From the IMG/VR virus record IMGVR_UViG_3300019863_000024, positions 1 through 58,956 of that record: a stretch of 58,956 nucleotides of DNA; one strand, 5' to 3'. This document shows positions 50,632 through 58,956 of the stretch, in pieces (within the stretch, counting starts at the first letter, position 1; every line of letters starts with the position of its first letter). A program made the position numbers and the translations under genes. This DNA comes from a virus. The notes under the pieces are model-generated. The model was not told the DNA's origin and ran no database searches. It saw only the letters and a program-made list of their open reading frames with translations.

Positions 50632-50781
50632 GATTAATACTTTCAAGACAATAAATTTTAGGTTTAGTAGTAGAGGGTCTCAATCACTACTACTTAAATT
50701 AATAACCTTAATGGAAAGCCTATCAAGTGATAAACTCTCTCATGGAATAGTTTGAGACCCTCCATTAAGATTACTTCTGTT
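50632..50781 (-). ncRNA. Structured leader homologous to cassette 2
   Basis: GAGGGTCTCAA (50673-50683) pairs with TTGAGACCCTC (50752-50762), and CTTAATGGA (50707-50715) with TCCATTAAG (50761-50769); the right arms overlap by two bases. Block by block it matches the leader at 30534-30675 and keeps the same distance from promoter to ATG (about 150). Confidence 0.65.
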
Positions 50782-50792
50782 AGTATAACCTA
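50782..50792 (-). promoter_or_regulatory. Promoter of the truncated Rha gene
   Basis: TAGGTTATACT on the minus strand (-10 TATACT at 50787-50782). It overlaps the stop codon of the frameshifted Rha-like gene at 50790-51057. The TTAAGTT element is not conserved. Confidence 0.5.
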
Positions 50793-51057
50793 TTTGTTTG
50801 ATTTTCCATTTGAAGCTTTATAATTACTTAAGCTCAATTTTGAGCTGTACTCAGAATCTTCCAATAACCCACTAATGACTATATTAAACTCAAATTCTGG
50901 TAATAGATAGTGTTTTGCATTTCTATTTTGTTCAGTTAAATAGGATAGGGTAAATTTCCCCCTCTTCTAATTCAAGCTCTTTAAATGTATTTCTACATGT
51001 TTTTAATACTTCAGAGTGTTCTTTACCAGTAACCTCAGCAATTCTAAGACTGCTCAT
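50790..51057 (-). pseudogene. Frameshifted Rha-like gene
   Basis: From the ATG at 51057 the frame gives SSLRIAEVTGKEHSEVLKTC (Rha-like) and stops at an in-frame TGA after 41 codons. Removing one G from the GGGGG tract near 50960 restores a continuous frame of about 88 residues ending KASNGKSNK, with the Rha-type second half (EQNRNAKHYLLPEFEFNIVI). The interval is 268 bases, one more than a multiple of 3. So this is a gene broken by a single G insertion, a programmed frameshift site, or a sequencing error. Confidence 0.6.
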
Positions 51058-51070
51058 TATTAGTTAATGA

Positions 51071-51076
51071 TATAAT
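51071..51076 (+). promoter_or_regulatory. Promoter of the helicase-protease gene
   Basis: TATAAT at 51071-51076, 31 bases before the start codon at 51107, preceded by AATGA. It lies in the divergent gap with the frameshifted Rha-like gene. Confidence 0.5.
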
Positions 51077-51106
51077 CTATAAAATCTAACAAATGGAGAT
51101 TTCACT

Positions 51107-54100
51107 ATGCCATGTGACTTTAATAAAAGAATGAATAGCCTGATAAAAGAGTTAAAAGATAATAATGTATCTAAAGAGGATATTGCCATAGCTACAGAAA
51201 GATTAAGAGAGTTCGATAAAGCAAGAAGAACAGTTAATACTCTTAGTGATGCTGTAGTAGTCTCTAATGACACTCCAAACGAGAGGTATGAGCTATTTGA
51301 TGGTGTGTACTCTAATAAAGAACAGACATCATTTATAAACAAATTCAAAGACTGGTATAGTGAGGACTTTGATCATAAAAACGATAGTAATAATGTATTT
51401 GTTTTATCAGGTCGAGGTGGTACAGGTAAGTCAAGTTCAGTCCAAGCTGTAATAAATGAGACTATAGGTAAAAAACATAATCATGCAGATGTTCTATATG
51501 CTACACCTACTAACAAAGCTTCAAAGGTATTAAAAGACTCTTTAAGTGAAGATGAGACTGTTTATACTATTGCTCAATTACTAAGTATGGTTCTTAAGAA
51601 ACAAGCTGATGGTTCTTTAAAGTTAGTTAAGTCTTTAACTTATAATAAGAAAACAGGTCAGATGGAAGAGGTACCTACAAAGATTGAAGAAATGTCATCT
51701 CCTAAAACACTCCTAGATACTTTTAGTGATCTCATAGTTATTGATGAAGCTTCTATGCTATCTACAGATACTATGAATAGCATTATAGAAGAAGCTAAGA
51801 AATATAAATTTAAAATACTTTTCATGGGAGATAATGTACAACTTCCTCCAGTAGACAAAGACTCTATAGATACTTCTGATGAATCACCTGTATTCCTCTA
51901 TCCTACCAAGTTTAGATCTGAATTAAAAGAAAGAATGAGACAAGGAGAAGAATCACCAATACTCCAAGTTACAGATTTGTTTGCTAATCAGATAGAGTCT
52001 AATGACTACTCTACTAAGATTGAAAATAAAAATTATGATGATAGTTTAGAATTTATAAACTCTACACCTAAAGCAATTGAAAACTTCTCAAAAGACTTCA
52101 AAGATAACCCATTACACACTCGATACATCATATTTAATAATGCTTCTAATAAGAAATACAAAACATTAGAGAAGAAGTTAAAAGATAGTATTTATGGGAC
52201 TGGAAGAAGTCAATACTCTAATCATGAACAGATTTATTTCTCATCTCCAGCAATGAATATGCAAGGTCTATCAGGAGAATTTGAAAATAAAAGTTCTAAA
52301 GGTAAGCCTATAGAGATATTTTCTCCAAGTACTGGTGATGAGTATACTATTATAAATAATAACATTAAAAGAGTAGTTGTTAAGACTACTACAAATATGT
52401 GGACAGAGACATCATCAGGTAAGAGTATTAATATAGATATTCCTTTAAGTTTCTCAGTTAACACAGTAGATGTTATAGCTAACGAGTTCATAAATAATGA
52501 TATGAGTATTAACTACAATGCTATAAAAGAAAAGTATGATGAACTCTATGAATATGATAAGAGTGAAGTATTCTACCATATGCCAGTGTCTAATAAACGA
52601 GATATTGAAATTGATACTATAGACTATGATTCAATTAGAAAGGTTGGAGGAAGTAGAGGAACAAGTGTAACTGATGTAGATATTGGTAGTCTTACTACTA
52701 GTATTATTAAAGAGATAAATAAAGACTTACCTCTAACCAATAGTGCAATGTTAATAAACTCACATCAAGCTCAAGGGTCTACATATGATACTGTATACAC
52801 TGATATATCAAATACAACCAATCTAATTAAGAATAACTTTCTTAGCTATAAGTTAGGTACTAAAGCAATGTATGTAGCTACATCAAGACCTAGAAATAAA
52901 CTTGTTCTAGTTAATTCTCAAGATATTACAACTAAAGCAGAAGAGGATAAAGTAATAGAGAGTAAAGTTGTTCCAGATACTAAAGGGTCTTTCATTAAGA
53001 GAGAGTCTGTAATTAAAGAGGGTAATGGTTATAAGAAGATTGATGATAAGTTAGCTGGGACTGTATACGAGAAAGAGTTTATAGACTCAGATGCTAAGTT
53101 ATTTAATATTCCTTTAGCTATAAGATACATACCATCAACTAGAACTTGGTCTATTATGAAGAGGTCAACAAATTTAGTATTTGAGTCTGGTACACATTTT
53201 AATAGAAACGATGCATATAGAGCCTTTAAAGCAGTTGTAGCTAATAAGACTAGAATAGATATTCTTAATGCATTAAAGAATGGTAAAAGCTTAGAAGACA
53301 CTCCAATAACACTAACTACTGATTCAAAAGCATCAGAAGTTAAAGCATATGCTAACTCTATAGGATTTACTCCATTGTCTGGTATATTTGGGTCTTATGA
53401 GAAAGAATATTTAAGACTATTTCAGAAAGAAAATAATAAATCAACTAGAGATAATACATGGTTACTTTCCCATATTGGTAAGTTTCTTGAAACAGGAAAG
53501 GAATTACCTAAAGAGCTAAGGGTTAATGAAAACTCTTCTATAGATGAAGATATCCTAAAGTTATATCATAAAGTAAAAGCTAAAGAATCAAGTGTAATGG
53601 GTTCTGAGATTGGTACAGAGTTTAAGGATAGTCAGAAGCTAGATGAATCAGATTTCAATGTTAGTGAAGACCTAGAAAATACTATAGATAAATTATTAAC
53701 TCATGAGTCTTTATTAAAGGATAATGAATATACAGATGAGTACAGAGAAGATACTAAAAGGATAGCATCTAAGATAACAAGTATGTTTAAAGAAGTATTA
53801 CCTGATTACTCATTCAAATTCACTAAGTATAGACCAATTAATAATGAAGAAACAAAAGGAGCTTTCTCATCTACTCTTGGTTATTTAAATGAAGATAGAG
53901 TCCAATTGATAGCTAACCCTAATAGTCGATTAACTACTGAATCAGAAGTAATGTTACATGAAACAGTCCATGCTACACTAAAGCATATCTTCTCAAATGA
54001 TCCTAAATTAAGGAATAGGGTTAAGATTATACGGGATAACTTTAGAAAAGCTCTTCAAAGCAAATTTGACACTGATAAAGCTATGATTACATTTGTATCC

Positions 54101-57100
54101 TCTAACATGATTAAAGATGATGTATCTGATATGTACCTTGAGATGGAGAAGAGATTTAATTATGTTTTTAGTGAAGAGAGTAATGTTGAAGAGTTTATGA
54201 CATATATGCTTACTAACCCATCAATGCGTGAAGCAGGTAAGATGTTTAATGCTGATGATACTCCTGTAGAAGATAGTAATATTTCTAAAACCTTTTGGGG
54301 TAAATTAAGAAGAATGTTTAGTGAATTTCTTAAAAAGTTTAATAAAGAATCATCTGTTAAAGATATTAAAGTTACCCAATCTGTTGAGAACATCTTTGAT
54401 ACTATGTTAGCAGCTAGACGAGACTATGAACTTAGAAATTCTCAATCTTTAGAAGACTTAGTTTCAGGGTATGTTCCTATACCAGTATTTAACACTGTAG
54501 CAAGGTTTGGAGCAGTAGGCTATACAAAGTTCATAGATAACGTAGAAATGGCTTTAAATAGTAAATTAAGTAAAACAACAAAGGCATTAATATTGAGAGA
54601 GTTTAATAAGATAAAGTATTCACTTAAGAATAATAAATCTTTTAAGCGTATGATGAATGCTCAGAAGTCCTCAGCAACTATAAGTAAAATTCTTAAGAGT
54701 GAAGTTGTTTCATCTATCTGGAATCAGTATTTTAACTCTAATGTATACTCTCCTGATAAAAGTGTTAGAGACTTAATGAGAAGCTTTGAACGTATTGATT
54801 CTGAAAGTAGAAACATGAGAGCATCAATATTCAAAATAATTGAAAATAAGTTACTTGATGGTATAGATAAGGATAGTGAGGGTAAGTATAAATTAACTCT
54901 TGAGAAGAAAGCTAAAGTCATTAAAGACTTAATTCTTGGTAGTGGTTTAAATAAAGTATTTGCTTCCTTAGTTCCTACAGACTTAGATAGAGATAGTGTT
55001 AATGCTGACTTACAATTCTTAAAGGATGATATTGAAACCTTTGCTAAAGATAGTATAGATAATTTAGACTCTTTAGCACTCTATGGGAGAAATAGACAAA
55101 GTAATGAACAATTTCAAGTTATTAATATACGAGGAGCTGTAGGTAGTGAGTTATTCTTTAAACTTAATGATTCACAGAGAGATATCTTAAATAGATATGT
55201 TATTACAAAAGGTTTAAGTCTAATGACTGATACTGAATTAAATAGTATTAAATCTATTGTTGGTAACCAAGATGTTATTCATATGTTAAAGATTATTAAC
55301 TCTACTAAAGCTGAGTATGACTCTGTTGTTTCTCGTGATGGTTATAATGAACCATTCTATTATTCCCTAAATCCAATGTCATCAACACCAAGAACTATTC
55401 GTGTAGGTACTCTTAAAGAAGCTAAAGCAATAGGATCAAGACTTGTTAGTACAGAGCCTGTATTCACTGTAGATAATGTAAAGTATTATAAGTATACAAC
55501 TGTTAACTATTCACCATCTCTTGACTCTGGAGCTATATCTACCTTGAGTACAGACATAGATGGTTATCCAGTGTCTAGTATCCTTAAAAAGCATTTCAGT
55601 AAGATTGATTTAGATGCAAGAAATAAACAGAATGTTAACTCAAAGATTTATGATATGAATACTCAATTACTTAAAAATAATATAAAAGTAAAGTCTTTAA
55701 TTCCTAAGTATAATTCTGCTGGTATGGTAGTAGATTATATTATACCTTTTGATAAATCTGATGTATATGTTCTACAAGATACTAAAAACTCTTCTGTAGA
55801 GTTCTTATCTAACTTAGCATTCCATTATAAAGATAGAGCTAACAGAGTTACTCAAAAGGATAAAGTATTAATTGAGTTACTCAAGCATAAAGTATCAAAA
55901 GAAGATTATAACAAGAATAAAGAGAATTATATACCTCTTAGTGATATTAAAGGTCTATCCTTAGATGATGAGTTCTACATAGCATTTAAGGACATTAAAG
56001 TACCAAGATACTTAGCTTTATATCTTACAGGTGCTAAAAGACCATCACTATCAAACATGAAGCTTACATTAGGTAAACATGAATTATTTGATATGTCTGA
56101 ACATCCAAGTATTAAAAATATAGTAGGTACCTCAGAGAAGTTTCTTGAAGAAGTATTTAGTGAATTTAAACAACAATTGACTCTATTTAATACTGGTATA
56201 GCTATAGGTAACTTTAGTTCAAATATGTATTCTGCAATGAGTGATGGTATTGATCCAGTAACCTTTAGTAAGGAGTTTAAGAAGAATAGTGAAATGCTTT
56301 ATGAGTTTGAACGAATGATTATAGACTTTGAAGATATGAGAACAAAAGTTCGTGCAGGTATACTTGATAGTACAGATAGTAATTATAATCTCTTATTTGC
56401 TAATATAAAAAATAATAAGTTCTTTCCTCTATATAAACAAGGTCATATAACACCTACAGTAGATGATGGAGATATTCTACATGATACAACAATCCTTAGT
56501 AAAGTAACAAATAAGTTTGCAAGGAATAGTAACATTAATAAAGAAATTCAATTAGAAGCTGAAAAATTATCTTATAAGAATGGAAAGAGTGTAGAAGACA
56601 ATTTGTTAACTGCAAAAAGAAATATACGTAATAAGATTAAGGTAGCTATTCCTGATATTATAGCTGATATTAAAGGTAATTTATATGGAAGTGATGAAGC
56701 ATCTACCAAGAAAGTAGCTGAAAAGGTATTAATTTATGGTGATGTAGTAGCTAAAATGATAATGTTAGAGCATAGAGCAAAGAAGAATGATGGTAATTTC
56801 AATTTAGATAATGAAATCAGAGAGTTAGGAGAATTATTTGTAAACTATTCTCACCCATCATCAGGATTTGAACAGTATATAGAGAAAGTAACAGGTTTCT
56901 TATTCCTTAAGTATCTATTTAGAAGTCTTAAAGGGTATTATACCTTAGCTGTTAAGAATCCATTACGTATAGGGTTAATGACAGCTACTGGAGCATTTAC
57001 AGGTATTAATGTATCTTCTCCTGATGATGCTAACTTTAAAAATGGAACTATAGATGCTTTAACCAACAGAGCTAAAGGAGATGACTTAGATGAAGTATTA

Positions 57101-57172
57101 ACAAGTATTTTATCATGGAGAGTAGAAGACATCCTAAGTGGAGGTTTAAATAGTGTTTATACAACAAAGTAA
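51107..57172 (+). CDS. Giant SF1 helicase plus zinc-metalloprotease protein
   Basis: 2021 residues. SF1B (RecD/Dda/Pif1-like) helicase at about 70-605: Walker A GRGGTGKS (102-109), ATPTNKAS, Walker B LIVIDEAS (D213, E214), GDNVQLPPV motif III (241-249), NSHQAQGSTYDTVYTDIS and YVATSRPRNKLVLV (about 551-602). A zincin motif HETVH follows at 951-955, with an ESNVEEFMTY Glu segment downstream as possible third ligand. The remaining ~1000 residues are helical, with a hydrophobic region near the C-terminus (YTLAVKNPLRIGLMTATGA). Helicase, protease and long helical parts in one chain match the polyvalent proteins described in phages and conjugative elements (Iyer and colleagues), which are thought to enter cells with the DNA and act on host defences. 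It has its own promoter right after the virion polymerase locus. Confidence 0.8.
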   Translation: MPCDFNKRMNSLIKELKDNNVSKEDIAIATERLREFDKARRTVNTLSDAVVVSNDTPNERYELFDGVYSNKEQTSFINKFKDWYSEDFDHKNDSNNVFVLSGRGGTGKSSSVQAVINETIGKKHNHADVLYATPTNKASKVLKDSLSEDETVYTIAQLLSMVLKKQADGSLKLVKSLTYNKKTGQMEEVPTKIEEMSSPKTLLDTFSDLIVIDEASMLSTDTMNSIIEEAKKYKFKILFMGDNVQLPPVDKDSIDTSDESPVFLYPTKFRSELKERMRQGEESPILQVTDLFANQIESNDYSTKIENKNYDDSLEFINSTPKAIENFSKDFKDNPLHTRYIIFNNASNKKYKTLEKKLKDSIYGTGRSQYSNHEQIYFSSPAMNMQGLSGEFENKSSKGKPIEIFSPSTGDEYTIINNNIKRVVVKTTTNMWTETSSGKSINIDIPLSFSVNTVDVIANEFINNDMSINYNAIKEKYDELYEYDKSEVFYHMPVSNKRDIEIDTIDYDSIRKVGGSRGTSVTDVDIGSLTTSIIKEINKDLPLTNSAMLINSHQAQGSTYDTVYTDISNTTNLIKNNFLSYKLGTKAMYVATSRPRNKLVLVNSQDITTKAEEDKVIESKVVPDTKGSFIKRESVIKEGNGYKKIDDKLAGTVYEKEFIDSDAKLFNIPLAIRYIPSTRTWSIMKRSTNLVFESGTHFNRNDAYRAFKAVVANKTRIDILNALKNGKSLEDTPITLTTDSKASEVKAYANSIGFTPLSGIFGSYEKEYLRLFQKENNKSTRDNTWLLSHIGKFLETGKELPKELRVNENSSIDEDILKLYHKVKAKESSVMGSEIGTEFKDSQKLDESDFNVSEDLENTIDKLLTHESLLKDNEYTDEYREDTKRIASKITSMFKEVLPDYSFKFTKYRPINNEETKGAFSSTLGYLNEDRVQLIANPNSRLTTESEVMLHETVHATLKHIFSNDPKLRNRVKIIRDNFRKALQSKFDTDKAMITFVSSNMIKDDVSDMYLEMEKRFNYVFSEESNVEEFMTYMLTNPSMREAGKMFNADDTPVEDSNISKTFWGKLRRMFSEFLKKFNKESSVKDIKVTQSVENIFDTMLAARRDYELRNSQSLEDLVSGYVPIPVFNTVARFGAVGYTKFIDNVEMALNSKLSKTTKALILREFNKIKYSLKNNKSFKRMMNAQKSSATISKILKSEVVSSIWNQYFNSNVYSPDKSVRDLMRSFERIDSESRNMRASIFKIIENKLLDGIDKDSEGKYKLTLEKKAKVIKDLILGSGLNKVFASLVPTDLDRDSVNADLQFLKDDIETFAKDSIDNLDSLALYGRNRQSNEQFQVINIRGAVGSELFFKLNDSQRDILNRYVITKGLSLMTDTELNSIKSIVGNQDVIHMLKIINSTKAEYDSVVSRDGYNEPFYYSLNPMSSTPRTIRVGTLKEAKAIGSRLVSTEPVFTVDNVKYYKYTTVNYSPSLDSGAISTLSTDIDGYPVSSILKKHFSKIDLDARNKQNVNSKIYDMNTQLLKNNIKVKSLIPKYNSAGMVVDYIIPFDKSDVYVLQDTKNSSVEFLSNLAFHYKDRANRVTQKDKVLIELLKHKVSKEDYNKNKENYIPLSDIKGLSLDDEFYIAFKDIKVPRYLALYLTGAKRPSLSNMKLTLGKHELFDMSEHPSIKNIVGTSEKFLEEVFSEFKQQLTLFNTGIAIGNFSSNMYSAMSDGIDPVTFSKEFKKNSEMLYEFERMIIDFEDMRTKVRAGILDSTDSNYNLLFANIKNNKFFPLYKQGHITPTVDDGDILHDTTILSKVTNKFARNSNINKEIQLEAEKLSYKNGKSVEDNLLTAKRNIRNKIKVAIPDIIADIKGNLYGSDEASTKKVAEKVLIYGDVVAKMIMLEHRAKKNDGNFNLDNEIRELGELFVNYSHPSSGFEQYIEKVTGFLFLKYLFRSLKGYYTLAVKNPLRIGLMTATGAFTGINVSSPDDANFKNGTIDALTNRAKGDDLDEVLTSILSWRVEDILSGGLNSVYTTK

Positions 57173-57228
57173 TCTTATAGTATATAGCTCTATGCGTTAC
57201 GAGGTTAGCTCATATGAGTTAAATATAA
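57173..57228. terminator. Palindrome between convergent genes
   Basis: TTAGCTCATATGAGTTAA (about 57205-57222) contains the 10-base palindrome CTCATATGAG. It lies between the end of the giant gene and a minus-strand gene. It may be a bidirectional terminator but lacks a strong T tract. Confidence 0.35.
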
Positions 57229-57514
57229 TTAATTAGACTCATTGTATAGGGAGTAGGTAATTCTTCTTCCTTGAGCATTACTATTAATTAATTTATTATC
57301 TACCATACTTGATAGAATAGATGGGATCATATCTTTATGTAATATACCACTCTTCATAGTATTATACACCTTGACTTATTGCTAATCTTGTTTTTCCTGA
57401 ATTTGGGATCAATTGACTATATGATAGGTGAATCATACATGTATAATCATATGGTTCTATTGTAGTTTCTTTACTAGATAAAGATTCAATCCACTCTAAT
57501 CTCTTATTTTTCAT
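57229..57514 (-). pseudogene. Broken small winged-helix-like gene
   Basis: Two minus-strand frames: 57362-57514 (50 codons, AAAGGA before the ATG, starts MKNKRLEWIESLSSKETT) and 57229-57357 (42 codons, ILHKDMIPSILSSMVDNKLI, then GRRITYSLYN, which looks like the wing and last helices of a winged-helix domain). Joining them with one frame change near 57360 gives a single product of about 95 residues; the interval is one base more than a multiple of 3. I read it as one gene broken by a 1-base insertion, with two separate small genes as the alternative. Confidence 0.45.
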
Positions 57515-57940
57515 AATTTTCCTTTAATTTTAATATATTAATGTAATATACATAGTACTTGCTTAACCTAATATTAATGTAGTAAGTAGTAGTAGAGGGG
57601 TCTCTTTTTTTATGAAAGTAATATATATATAATTATATATATATGTATATTAGTATGTATGGTAGGTGTAATATACATATATTCATATATACACCATTGC
57701 ATGAGACAGTATTCTACCCCCCCCCCTATAATGACATTTATACATATATACACATTCTTCCAATAAACTATTAATTAATTTATTATCTATCATATAGCTC
57801 TAATTTAGTTTAATGAATACAATTACTCAGGTACATAGGAGTTTAACGATTGTAGGCTAACCTCGACCTGAGAATGAGGTATTATGAATAATGGTAAAAT
57901 AAAAATAACCTAACTCCCAAATATCTCTTCTATCAATAAC
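57515..57940. other. Gene-free region with homopolymer and AT runs
   Basis: No gene seen. It has a tract of ten C at 57717-57726, striking in DNA this AT-rich, an alternating AT run near 57626-57650, and an inverted repeat GGTGTAATATA...TATATACACC (57665-57695). The stems and runs could be terminators or phase-variable or slippage sites. Confidence 0.4.
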
Positions 57941-58540
57941 TCATAATAAATCCTTTACATTCTTAATCTTTTCAAATTCAGAAGAACTTACAGACATAAA
58001 ATCTTTTGCATCACTCAGCATACTCTCTACTTCTACTTGAATCTCAGAGGCTATTACTTCTTTTGACTTCTTAAAATCACTATCCCAGTATTCTTGTAAT
58101 ATCTTCAAGTTAAGATCACTAACGTATGGGTAGAATACATAAGGACTTAACATAAAGTTTTTCTTATGTCTTTTTATTAACTCAGCATCAGTAAGTTTTT
58201 TTATATACTTTGATACCGTTGGTCTTGAAACATTTCCAGCTAGACTCATTAGACTTGACGTAGTAACTGCAGTACCATCATATGATAATATATTATGTCT
58301 ATTTGAATTTCCATAGATTAAATTCATGATTGGTAATATTGCTTTTCCAGAGTGCATACTAATTTCATTAAATTCTAATATACTTTTTTTATTTGTCATT
58401 CTTAATCCGTCCTTTATTATTTTTACTTTATACTTGTAAGACTTACTTTTTTTAGTCTCTATATACTTACCAGTACTATCTACTTCTTTCTTTCTAACTA
58501 GTTCTTGATAGTCTGGTATAGTTCTAAACTTATTACTCAT
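57941..58540 (-). CDS. RepL-like winged-helix protein
   Basis: 199 residues. The central part (about 75-150) is a winged helix: SSLMSLAGNVSRPTVSKYIKKLTDAELIKRHKKNFMLSPYVFYPYV, the usual recognition-helix pattern (SRPTVSKYIKKL) and wing. The whole layout (a lysine-rich N-terminus, the LPIMNLIYGNSNRHN segment, then this domain and an acidic C-terminus) resembles RepL-type replication initiators of plasmids and phages. A transcription regulator is the alternative. Three perfect palindromes lie just upstream (58584-58683). AAAGGA precedes the ATG at 58540. Confidence 0.55.
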   Translation of the reverse strand: MSNKFRTIPDYQELVRKKEVDSTGKYIETKKSKSYKYKVKIIKDGLRMTNKKSILEFNEISMHSGKAILPIMNLIYGNSNRHNILSYDGTAVTTSSLMSLAGNVSRPTVSKYIKKLTDAELIKRHKKNFMLSPYVFYPYVSDLNLKILQEYWDSDFKKSKEVIASEIQVEVESMLSDAKDFMSVSSSEFEKIKNVKDLL

Positions 58541-58583
58541 TACTAAATCCTTTAATTGTTATTTAATTAATTGTACCGTATAT

Positions 58584-58683
58584 TAACTGTGAGTTACTTT
58601 TTAAGAAAATAAAATAGTAACTAATAGTTAACTGTTTTAGCCATTTTCTATGTTTTTCTATAAAAAATATTAACTATCAGTTA
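58584..58683 (-). promoter_or_regulatory. Three TAACT-N3-AGTTA palindromes
   Basis: Perfect 13-base palindromes TAACT-GTG-AGTTA (58584-58596), TAACT-AAT-AGTTA (58618-58630) and TAACT-ATC-AGTTA (58671-58683), in the 150 bases before the RepL-like gene. Half-sites are identical and the 3-base spacers vary, as for a dimeric protein. Either autoregulatory operator sites or initiator-binding sites of an origin. Confidence 0.7.
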
Positions 58684-58956
58684 CACCTTAAAACCTCTAT
58701 GCTTCCCACAATATAGGTGTTTGCTCTACTTTTTTTAAAAAATGCTTTTAATATAATATATATATATATTTAAAAAGAAAAAAAAATAAAAAAAAAAAAA
58801 TAAAAAATAAAAAATAAAATAACTCACAAATATTTCTCTAAATCTTATTCTTGTAGTTTAGTAATATAACATTTTGATTTTCTTGATTGTCTAAATAATT
58901 CATTGAATTATAAAGGGTATTAAAATTAATAAAATTTATATTGTTGTTACTTATAT
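58684..58956. other. AT-rich end region with inverted 13-mer
   Basis: Holds CCCACAATATAGG (58705-58717), the inverse of the 13-mer repeated in the 5186-5428 cluster, then a long A-rich and AT-alternating low-complexity stretch (about 58735-58820). The A-rich run would suit a DNA-unwinding element or a transcription-free end. I see no gene in the rest. Confidence 0.45.

Noticed and set aside
1-58956. tRNA genes
   Set aside because: I saw no TTCGA-type T-loop with matching cloverleaf stems in intergenic regions, though this was by eye.
1-58956. Terminal direct repeat closing the genome
   Set aside because: First and last bases do not match; replication genes expected for such phages are also missing, so the window looks partial.

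Overview
The window is most of the virion-gene half of a low-GC, tailed, N4-like (Schitoviridae-like) podovirus genome. The evidence is the gene order terminase, tail/receptor genes, lysis genes, portal, scaffold-like protein, major capsid protein, internal virion proteins and then a 3232-codon virion RNA polymerase, plus a second, small single-subunit RNA polymerase on the opposite strand. DNA polymerase, primase and the other replication genes of such phages are not here, so the genome continues beyond one or both ends; I found no terminal repeat joining the two ends. Host: the AAAGGA-type ribosome-binding sites, extended -10 promoters, TTATTCACA boxes and very high AT content would suit a Campylobacterota-like host, but this is inference.

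Layout. 1-5150: an early/middle region, mostly minus strand: gp49-like protein, RNA polymerase, unknown small proteins, one plus-strand membrane protein, and repeated promoter blocks in gene-poor DNA. 5150-5690: an origin-like repeat cluster and the promoter of the late operon. 5696-12400: terminase genes (the large subunit carries two inteins) and neck-like genes. 12416-22249: modular receptor-binding/tail-fibre genes (Mtd-like N-termini, three LamG-like domains, three carbohydrate-binding-like modules) with a free-standing GIY-YIG homing endonuclease. 22363-23327: amidase and holin. 23637-29461: portal, scaffold-like protein and major capsid protein. 29489-32316: three KilA-N-type regulator genes, each in its own cassette of promoter hairpin, ~145-nt structured leader and gene. 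32317-49480: internal virion proteins, two of them built of long tandem repeats, and the giant virion RNA polymerase. 49513-51057: a minus-strand group of KilA-N/Rha-type genes, one truncated and one frameshifted. 51107-57172: a 2021-codon helicase plus zinc-protease protein. 57229-58956: a broken small gene and a RepL-like winged-helix gene with three upstream palindromes.

How it fits together (inference). The virion polymerase would enter the cell with the DNA and start early transcription; the small polymerase would transcribe middle genes; host-like extended -10 promoters would drive the late operon and the regulator cassettes. The most unusual feature is the cassette system: KilA-N/Rha-type genes at two loci on opposite strands share promoter architecture, leader length and, for at least one pair, clear leader sequence homology from promoter to start codon. 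The giant helicase-protease protein and the two terminase inteins that lack the usual first-residue nucleophile also deserve attention.
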